A stretch of 64,000 nucleotides of DNA from Cryptomeria japonica (taxonomy: Eukaryota; Streptophyta; Pinopsida; Cupressales; Cupressaceae). The stretch's first letter is position 1. The number at the start of each line of letters is the position of its first letter. Under the pieces are notes generated by a model. That model ran no database searches. It was not told the origin of the DNA and was given only the letters and a program-made list of their open reading frames with translations. Position numbers and translations under genes: made by a program. Where the stretch lies: contig NC_081410.1 in the NCBI RefSeq assembly GCF_030272615.1, positions 123,437,640 through 123,501,639 on the forward strand. Direction: 5' to 3'. Shown piece after piece: positions 56,467-64,000 of the stretch.

Positions 56467-56786
56467 TGTTAGAGTTATCTTTTTTTAGCTAATAATTATT
56501 TTTAAATTATTAGTCTATTATACTCTATGCTTAAGCTAAACTTAGGAATCATATAATTCTTTAGGGTTTTCTCCTTTAGGGTTTTGAGTATCCTCTTATA
56601 AGGATTCTCTCTTTGTATTTTCATAACATCTATAATTATTGAATTGTATTCTTGTTACACAATAAATATGACTCCTCTTTTCTATATCTCTAAATTCTAG
56701 CCTCCATAGCTTTTTTGCTTCTCTCTTTCTATGACAGGTTTGCATGTAGGTGATCTTTGGGAGCTGTAGAGTTGATTTTTCCTGAG
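56467..56786 (+). repeat. 3' LTR of the small element
   Basis: 320 bases, preceded by a run of seven G. Differs from the 5' copy by scattered substitutions and short indels. Confidence 0.8.
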
Positions 56787-57487
56787 CTTCAATAAAGATA
56801 AATGAAGGATTGTATGAATGGTTGGTGATGCCTTTTGGGTTGACTAATGCACCAAATAATTTTATGAGGTTGATGAATGAGGTATTGAAGAAATTCTCGA
56901 GTATGTTTGTTATTGTATATTTGGATGATATTATGATTTTCAGTAAGACAAAAGAGGAGCATTTGTTGCATTTAAGACAAGTTTTGCAGAGGTTGAGAGA
57001 AGAGAAGTTGATGATAAATCTGAAGAAGTGTAGTTTCATGAAAGAAGGGTTAGTCTATTTGGGATTTGTGATATCTATGGATGGATTGAAGATGAACCCT
57101 GAGAAGGCAAGAACAATTGTTGAATGGCCTTCATCGAAAAGCTTTGGAGAGCTAAAAATCATTTCTTGGATTGGCTAGTTTCTAAGAGAAGTTTATCTAG
57201 AATTTCAGTTCAGTTTGTAGCCCTATGACTGAGACAATGAGAGGAGATAGGAAAGAATTCAAGTGGATAACCGAAGAAAATAAAAGTTTTGAATTGCTGA
57301 AGAAGAAGGTCACTGAGCAACCTGTGTTAGTTTTACCGGATTTCAACAAAGTATTTTAGGTGGATTGTGATGCAAGTGGGAACACAATTGGAGCAATATT
57401 GAGTCAGGAAGGGAAAGTAGTAGCCTATTTTAGTGAAATGTTGAACGATGCTAGGAGGAGATGTTCGATGTATGCTCAATAATTTCA
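56787..57487 (+). pseudogene. gypsy reverse transcriptase end and RNase H start
   Basis: Continues with EGLYEWLVMPFGLTNAPNNF, the catalytic YLDD box (VIVYLDDIMIFSKT, about 56910) and the thumb region, open to 57178. A frameshift follows, then a fragmentary Ty3-type RNase H with VDCDASGNTIGAILSQ and VAYFSEML (about 57358-57450). It is cut at 57487 by the next LTR element. The rest of the host element is not in view. Confidence 0.8.
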
Positions 57488-58706
57488 TGCCTATAGGGTC
57501 ATAAAATTGTGACCCTATCAATTTTTTGACTACATTAGGATCCTCACGCATGCGAGATCGAATCTTCTAGCCTAATCAAGAGTGGAGACTGATCAACCCT
57601 CAGAATCAGCTTCTTTCTTGGCCTCCGCATCACCCTGTCTGCACTCTACCCTGGAGAAAGGGGTAGAACAAGGGAATTGTGCCCCTATACCCCCTATGAT
57701 AGGGGTAGGGCACCCTTGTCCTCCCAAGAAAGGGGCGTGATGCCCCTTTCCATGCCTTATTTTGGGGTAGGACCTTTCCTAGAGCATGCATTGTAGGTTG
57801 TGCAGTGAGCGAGAAAACTCCCCCGATGTCAGCCTATGACAAAAATAAAATTCAGTAACATGTATTTAAGGGGAATTTGTCCTCTCATTTGTAGGATAGG
57901 GTTGGAGTTGGTCAAGTTGCATAAGTGATCAAGAATTCAAGCATTATTTTCTAGCATTGGGCATTCTCAAGTCTCCCTTCAAGGCTAGGTGTTGCATTCA
58001 AGTCAAGGATTCAACCATTGAAGAGAAGATTGATTCCAACATTTAATTCCAAACAAGAATTTCTATCAACATTGCTACCACAACCTCCCTTGAGGTGATT
58101 TACAATTTAGTCTTTCATTTACATCTACTTGCAAGTACTTTCTTTCATTACTTGGTTAATTCCAAAACTAGGGTTTGACCTAAAGGCAAACCCCCAATCC
58201 CAACCCATTTTCCTTTCTTTTCTATGTATAGGTTGTAGGTGTGCAGTTGTACTTTCAAGTTTCGAGCTCCATTTGCATAGGTAGAAAAACCATTTTTTTT
58301 TTGCGGATTTTTCTAAGGGCTTGTACATTCCCACCACGGTTCGGGAAACTTTTCCTCAAATTTGTAGGGTGACTTCATCTCGATATATTCCTATCAAATC
58401 CATGTGCACAACTTCATCCCATATTCTGATCTTAAATTATAATCAGTTATTTGTCACTTTTGCACTACATAATTCAATCAATTCCTTTCCATTTCAAATA
58501 GGACGAGGGGATTAACTTATCATTCTCATTTCACTTATAATTATATCATCTTTGGAGGTTTATTCTAGTGAGTTCTCCTCTCCTCTTCCAATGTGATTAG
58601 GTGAAAAGTGTTTAAAGGTAAATCCATAGTGAAACTCTCATCTCTCCTTGGAGGGAAAGGGTAGTTTTCCTCTTGATCTCTCAATCACACATTTCACCAC
58701 ATTACA
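57488..58706 (+). repeat. 5' LTR of the second family copy
   Basis: 1219 bases, same length as the LTR at 46025-47242, with the GC-rich minisatellite (cccctat/aggggc units) at about 57655-57760. Confidence 0.75.
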
Positions 58707-59400
58707 TTTTGGTGAACTTGATGTCTTACATGCTTTCTTTTGAACAAAATTGCATATTTTTCATTTGCAAGTTTTAAATTTCTGCAAACTTAGTGGTTAA
58801 ATCATTAAAAACTCTAGTTTTTAAAATTTAAATTGAACTTGTTATTTGTAAAAATTGCTTGTGGTTATCTTAGATCTGAAAATTGTTTTGTTTATCAAAT
58901 TCAATTTGCAAATAAAATTTACAAAATTAAGAGGTTACTTATTAAAACCCTAATTTTTAAAAATCATCTTGAACTTGTGCAAAAATTGGATTTTCATTTA
59001 ATTTTCAGATTTCTGATTGTTCTCAGACTTGTTTTCATTCCTACAATCAAATTTTCAATTTCCCTCATTTTTCCCAAAATTCAAATTTCAAAATTAAGTG
59101 ATTAGGTCATAAAACCCTAATTTTTAAATTTAATTGGATTTTGGGCAAATTTTAGATCAATTTCATTCACATTTAGATTTCTCAACATTTTCCAAGGTGT
59201 CCCTATCCATTAGGTTTGACCATTTTCAAAATTGCAATTCAATTCCTCTTTTTCTTCAAAACCCTAATAGGGTCCTATTTTTACATTTGAACCTTCATTT
59301 TTCCCATCTAGAAATCATAAAATTCACTAATTTCTTGGGGTTAGCTTTGAAATCATCGTAATATTCATCCTTGCAAATTTCAAAAAAAGTTGGTCAAACC
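57488..59400 (+). mobile_element. Second copy of the non-autonomous Tat-like family (5' end)
   Basis: 5' LTR at 57488-58706 (ends cacattaca), PBS-like tggtgaacttgatgtc at 58710-58725, then AT-rich leader to about 59400. LTR and leader correspond to 46025-47242 and about 45300-46024 of the other copy, in the opposite orientation. Homology to that copy is lost at about 59400, either by insertion or rearrangement. No coding frame is visible in this part. The host 5 bases before the LTR are tttca; the other end is outside the window. Confidence 0.7.
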
Positions 59401-59546
59401 TGTAGACACCTAAAAGTTGCACAATGAATCTTCAAGGATCTCGGTTACAACTGTGTTTTTCCCTCTGTGTCTGTTATGCTAGAAATGTATGCGAGAAATC
59501 TGGATTCATTAGATATTTTAATTAAATGGTCGTGGAATGGAGAATC
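59401..59546 (+). other. LTR-start-like sequence at a rearrangement junction
   Basis: Begins TGTAGACACCTAAAAG, a form often seen at the start of plant Ty3/gypsy LTRs. It is not followed by a recognisable LTR; within 150 bases the sequence becomes coding-like RNase H. Probably a truncated LTR end. Confidence 0.35.
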
Positions 59547-59705
59547 ATGGAACTGAAAGTCTATGGAGATTCCCAACTGGTTATAAATCAGATCAACAAT
59601 GAATGTCAGACAAAGGATGACAAGTTGCTGCCATATAAAAGAATCTTAGATGACTTCAAATAGTATTTTGTACACATCACCTTCAAGCAAATACTAAGGT
59701 TGGAC
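59547..59705 (+). pseudogene. Fragment of plant/archaeal-type RNase H
   Basis: Reads LKVYGDSQLVINQINNE, then KDDKLLPYKRILDDF, the GDSxLV region of the additional RNase H of Tat-lineage elements, up to a stop and a degenerate tail. It is on the + strand, opposite to the gag-protease coding that begins next to it, so the two cannot belong to one unrearranged element. Confidence 0.6.
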
Positions 59706-61090
59706 ACCAAATGCATCCTTTATTTTGACTTTTTTGTGATCTAGTGCTGCCATTGACTGGTTTTCAGCATTAGATCCTTTATTTCTTTCATTTTTGTGAC
59801 TGAGAGATTTGGCACCCTCCTGATTGCAGAAATCATTATTTTGTTTGCTGGTAGAGTCTATTTTCAGATTGACAGTACATAGGTAATGGACAATAGATTC
59901 ATCATCTAGGGAAATAGGCATGTCATGGTGTTTAGGATCATCCCAGTCTATTAAATCAGGAAATATGAGTGATAAAGAGTCATTGGGTGGGTCACGATTA
60001 GCTGCGGTAAGTGTCATGATAGAGGTGTCATTAAAATTGACTGAGAGATTGGTTAAGTTAATGATATTGTCGAGGTCTTTGATGGTATCATATTTCGTGT
60101 AGACTTTCCCGTAGTGTCGTTGCTCATTTTCTTTAGCTTCATAGATATGTCAGACTAAATTCAAGTAGTCTAGACTATCTGCCTTGTCCTTCTTGAGAAA
60201 GGGGTGTATGAATAACACCTTCAGGTATATCTTCAGTAATATTTGAACAAGTTCCCCATTCATAGTCATTAGAATTAGTATCAAAAGTATTGTCCCAAAG
60301 TATTTCAGTGTTGCTGATAGGTATGTTGTAAGGTGAAAAGAGATCCCTGATAATTGATACCAGTCTGGTAGTTTTCTCTGATTCCATATCAGAACCTACT
60401 TGTACTCTTTGCATCTATTCATATACTATTTCTCCTTGGGGAGTAGTTACTTTCTTCAGGAGGTGCTAATGCCTTGTTTTGAATAGGTTCTTAGACATGG
60501 TGTACTTCCTCATAAGATGCTTCTTCTATTTGAATGGCCAACTCCTCTTGTTGTTTTTCTTTTTCTTGGTGTTCCCGCTCTTTCCTTATTGTTTCTGCTG
60601 CTTGGTGTAGTGCCTCTTTCCATGAGTCCTCATTGTATCTCTTTTTTTATTTCCATTGAGGTTTTTGATATTTATTCTTCTTTTTCCTTGGGGGTAGGTT
60701 GTGTCCATATCCAATCCTGTTTTGTCTCTAGAAAATTGTGAAGGAGGGTCCAATGGTTTTGTAATGCCTTCTTGATGCTTGCCTATAAGTCCTTTGCCAT
60801 TGTATCCCATCTGTTGCATGATCAGGAATCCTTTTCCATACTATTGTGTTGGTATGGCTACCTCCATAGTAGTAGCTTTGACTTCTTCCTCATCCCTGTA
60901 TAGCCAACTAAGGATGTCTTTCTCTTTTGATTCATGTGCTAGTGTGCCTAATTGGATAAATTTGCCATCAAATTTGGTGATGGGTTGTGTTGCTTGATGT
61001 GTCCATGCAGAAGGCTGCCCGTGAGTTTTTGGTGATGTTGGTAATTTGGTTAGACACATGGGTTTGAAAGAGTATTCTCCCATGCCTTAC
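59694..61090 (-). pseudogene. Tat-like pol linker with G-patch
   Basis: Downstream part of the minus-strand element. A G-patch-like motif MGYNGKGLIGKHQEGITKP lies at 60751-60819, followed by PSQFSRDKTGLDMD, the usual post-protease arrangement of plant Tat polyproteins. A 79-codon frame (60414-60175) and an acidic frame (60017-59694; LIFPDLIDWDDPKHHD) follow. The sequence is truncated before RT at about 59693. Confidence 0.6.
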
Positions 61091-61924
61091 TCTTTATCTT
61101 TTGTTTGAAATCCATGGATAGAGATTTGAGCTTTTCTTGATAATGATCAAACGTTGAGGAAGTTTGAGCTTCCTTGTTGTGTGGAACCAAGCTATCTTGG
61201 GCTGCTTCCATGGCATTGCAATGTTGAAAGGGGTCATTATCTGCTGATATAGAAATCTCTTGTCTATTATATGGGAATTTGACACACTAATGGTAGGTTG
61301 ATGGTACTACTTGCATTTCATGTATCCAAGGACAACCCAATAAAATATTGTATGTTAGTTTATGTCTAAGACTTGGCACATAGTGTCCCTTTGTATCAGT
61401 CCTACTTGAATAGGTAATATTATTGTTCCCTTGGATGATCTCTCTTCATCATCATATGCCTTGATGGTGATCTTTTTGTGTGGATCAATAGACTATTTAG
61501 AGAAGCCTAATGCATGGATAAGCTTTAAGGTACAAATATTGAGACCAGCTCCTCCATCTATTAATACTCTTTTAACTCGATTCTTGTAGACTAAGACTTC
61601 AATATGAAGGGGAGTACTATGTGGATGACTCAAAGAGATATTATCATGTTCAGAAAAGGTGAGATTGTGAGGCCTTGTCATGTGAGCCACCATGGATTGA
61701 AATTGATCAATATCCATATCTTGAGGCACATTTGTTTCAACTAGTGCTTGTTCCAAGATGTTCTTATGTTTCAGTGAAAGTTTTAGTAACTCGAGTATGG
61801 ATATCTGAGCAAGATTTTTCCGCAGTTGATCAACTAAGCTATATTGAGTCTTGGGGAGAATGATTGTTATTGATGTATGTCCTTTCAAGACATATTTTTG
61901 AGCTCTCATGGTTACATTGATCAA
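61091..61924 (-). pseudogene. Tat-like aspartic protease
   Basis: The frame 61924-61493 ends with RVKRVLIDGGAGLNICTLK (about 61575-61520), the protease active site in its DGG form. Downstream pieces in minus-strand frames keep LPIQVG, TYNILLGCPWIHEM and VKFPYN (about 61410-61280), the flap and C-terminal blocks. A stop after GFSK at 61493 and later breaks disable it. Confidence 0.7.
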
Positions 61925-63111
61925 CTCATATTCAAGTTTGTCTTTGATTTTAATGACATTTACTTGATTGTCATCTATCGATATATGATTGATGGTGTTA
62001 TTGTATATGTGATTTATGCGAGTGCCTCTGGTATCGTTTGATGATAAGGCTCCTTGTTGTAATTTGGAAGAGGATTTTTAAACGCATCATGATCACTATT
62101 TGTTTTGAGACCATCAACCATTAAATCACATCTATCAATCATGTCTTGAACAATGTTTTCAAGCCTCATGCAATCGTTTGTTTGATGTCCTTTATTTTGA
62201 TAAAAATCATAGAAGTGTGAGTCATTCCACCAAGGTGGTTTGATCTAGGGTTCAAAATTATTTATGGTTGATAATGTGATAATCTTGTTTTCCATGAGTT
62301 CTCAGAATGCTGATTCTAAGGATTGTCCCAATGGTGTGTAGATGCGTCTATTTTGGAAATTGTTGGTGTTACCCCTTTGATTTGGATTAGTTCCTCAATT
62401 AGTGTTGTTGCCTTGGGCATTTTTGTTGGTATTTGGATTTGAAGGTCCCTGATTGCTATTTGGCGGATAAGTGTTAGTGCCTTGGTTAGCACCCTTTTGA
62501 TTCTTGGTAGCATGTGGATTACCTGATAAAGCCAATAATGGTTGTTTGGAATTCATATCATTAGCATCAGTTCCTCCCTCATTAACATCATTTTTGTTTC
62601 TGGTCCAGAATCTAGATTTGTCTAAGGTGTTGTTGTTGTTCTGGTTGTTAAAATGAGAGTTGGATTAATTAGTTCCTTCTTTGAAGAACTTCAATGTTCC
62701 TTTCTTGATACATGCCTCCTCTACTTGGATTCCATTTTTGATTAATTTGGCAAAAGATGGTATGCACTAGAGCTTGAGTAGATAACTCATCTCACTATTC
62801 AGATTGTCGATAAGGATATTCATCTTTTCTTTCTCAGGCACATCTCAAGGATATCTTGAAACCATGAATCTCCATCGTTGACCAAACACCATGAATGTTT
62901 CATTATTTTTCTGTTTGGTATTGCATACATCCAGCATGGTGATTGCGTGTTGAATATTGTAGGAGTATTGCGTGATAAATTTATTGACCAACTCATCAAA
63001 GGATATGAGGAGAGGTGTAAGTTTAGACAACCACTTCATTGTTTTTTCTCCCAAAATTCTTGGGAACAACCTCATTAAATAAGTGTCATCGTGAGAAAAT
63101 TCAAGGATCAT
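61925..63111 (-). pseudogene. Tat-like gag, broken
   Basis: The gag core at 63111-62845 reads DDTYLMRLFPRILGEKTMKWL, ISFDELVNKFITQYSYN and ETFMVFGQRWRFMV. The nucleocapsid-like part near 62215-62130 reads FYQNKGHQTNDCMRLENIVQDMIDR. Between them is an Asn/Thr/Pro-rich linker with stops. It is a different family from the element at 39467, since gag differs in sequence while order is the same. Confidence 0.7.
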
Positions 63112-64000
63112 GGTACAAAACTCCTAAACATGATCATGAGGATCACTCTTACCATCATATTTGTCATATTTGGGTATGTCTGAATTCGAGGGAAAAGGTA
63201 TCATGTTCAATCTCCTATCAAAGAGGCAAGGAAATTTTTTTTTTAAGGAGTATCGTACCATAGTCCCCTGTTGCATGTCCTACATTTGTCTCTGCAGCAT
63301 TTGCATTTGTTATGTAAGAGAAACCATGGGCGTATTTTTTTGTCAAGGAAATGATTTTTCTCTTTTGTTATCCCTAGTTCGGGTATGGGTGTGTTCTGGT
63401 ATGTTATGTTGTTCAGGTATGTTTTGTTCAGGTTCATGTGTCTCCTCTTCTCTCTATTGTTCTTGATAAGTGTAATTTCAAGACCTTGTCCTAAAGATTT
63501 TAGTGTCAAAGTCTTCAGGAATCCTAACTCCTTTGCTTGTTAGCATGAGCATGCATTTTTCTTTGTCAGCTTCTTTGATTCTTTCCATAAGTTTTTGGAA
63601 TGAGGGGTTTTCTTGACATTCTTGAATAAGCTCCTTAGTGATCTTTGTTTCCTCTAGATTTGGATACTCGAAAGGATTTGATAATCTTCAACCCATACTG
63701 GACTTTGGTTGTGGTTCACTTTGTTTGTTTCATTCAGAGTGAGTGACAATGGGCATCTAGTAGAAACTTTCTATGACAAAGGGGACAAACTCCTCTTCTT
63801 CTTGTTGTTCGGGAGTTGGTGGTTCAAATCGAGCTATTTTGTAAGTGATGTAGACTTCTGGGAAGAAATCTGGGTTGATCTTTCCTCCACGATTCAAGCG
63901 TTGACTGAATGTTGAATTTGGCAAAAGGCTCTACTTCTTAATGGTTCTTCATCAAATTTTTTTGACTTGTCTTGAAGATATAACTGCATATGATGGAGAA
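63112..64000 (-). other. Upstream part of the minus-strand Tat-like element
   Basis: Probably the N-terminal gag region and leader of the same element. Only short frames are seen (for example 63509-63243), with no motif. It runs off the window, so the LTR is not visible. Confidence 0.35.

Larger units (their letters stand above)
54492..56786 (+). mobile_element. Small non-coding LTR element (2.3 kb)
   Basis: LTRs are 54492-54820 and 56467-56786. The 3' copy opens TGTTAGAGTT; the 5' copy opens TATTAGAGTT. A PBS-like tggtatagag follows the 5' LTR, and a G-rich PPT (ttaagggggg) precedes the 3' LTR. The TSD is aagac/aagat with one change. The internal 1.65 kb has no gag or pol motif: first a GC-rich segment with many ccgcca/gccagc words (54890-55160), then T-rich sequence. 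It is a non-autonomous element of LARD or oversized TRIM kind. Its parent family is not visible here. Confidence 0.8.
37014..57487 (+). mobile_element. Chromovirus-like Ty3/gypsy element, interrupted three times
   Basis: Host element of the right half. PBS is at 37014, gag 37071-38033, zinc knuckle and protease 38060-38430, and RT is split as 38640-39160, 54379-54491 and 56787-57178, with Ty3 RNase H to 57487. Interrupting insertions are 39161-54378 (TSD gacat), 54492-56786 (TSD aagac/aagat) and one starting at 57488. Joining across each TSD restores the expected RT motif order, which confirms the nesting. Integrase and the 3' LTR would lie beyond the insertion at 57488 and are not seen in this window. 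Confidence 0.8.

Overview
The window looks like nuclear DNA of a large-genome, repeat-rich seed plant; a gymnosperm is plausible, but nothing here proves it. It is AT-rich. I see no intact host gene, rRNA, tRNA or CRISPR array. Almost every base that can be assigned belongs to LTR retrotransposons nested in one another, plus one decayed hAT transposase. Element ends are well supported because in most cases I can read TG...CA termini, 5-bp target-site duplications (TSDs), primer-binding sites (PBS) and polypurine tracts (PPT).

Left part (1-24.8 kb). An old, broken + strand gene (128-3679, resuming at 23940-24430) is split by a 20.3-kb element at 3680-23934. This element is the most striking object in the window. 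It is bounded by TG...CA and a perfect TSD (tatag), and it has a minus-strand Ty3/gypsy Tat-like gag-pol in the middle. Its two 6.55-kb ends are inverted, not direct, repeats. Each arm reads, from outside in, as a complete 5' LTR followed by a PBS; there is no normal 3' LTR. Each arm carries a long accessory gene of about 1200 codons, antisense to the LTR, with its own TATA box and a set of stem-loop repeats upstream. The copy in the right arm is open; the left copy has a frameshift and a late stop. The old split gene at 128-3679 is a distant relative of this same accessory gene.

Centre (24.8-37 kb). A Ty1/copia element (24761-32303) has 1.49-kb LTRs and a one-frame polyprotein riddled with stops. 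It is followed by a minus-strand hAT transposase pseudogene (32784-35597) and about 1.4 kb of unassigned sequence.

Right part (37-64 kb). A chromovirus-like Ty3/gypsy element (PBS at 37014) is cut three times. At 39161 a Ty1/copia element is inserted, which itself carries a non-autonomous gag-protease Tat-like element (39467-47242) inside its 5' LTR. At 54492 there is a 2.3-kb non-coding small-LTR element. At 57488 there is a second copy, in the opposite orientation, of the non-autonomous family. From 59401 to the window end lies a rearranged Tat-like element: a plus-strand RNase H fragment abuts minus-strand gag, protease and G-patch coding sequence.

The elements do not work as a pathway; the layout records successive insertions. 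The one possible functional unit is the inverted-arm element, which could express its accessory protein and, if transcribed through, fold into a very long double-stranded RNA. All homology statements come from reading motifs by eye. No database search or alignment program was run.
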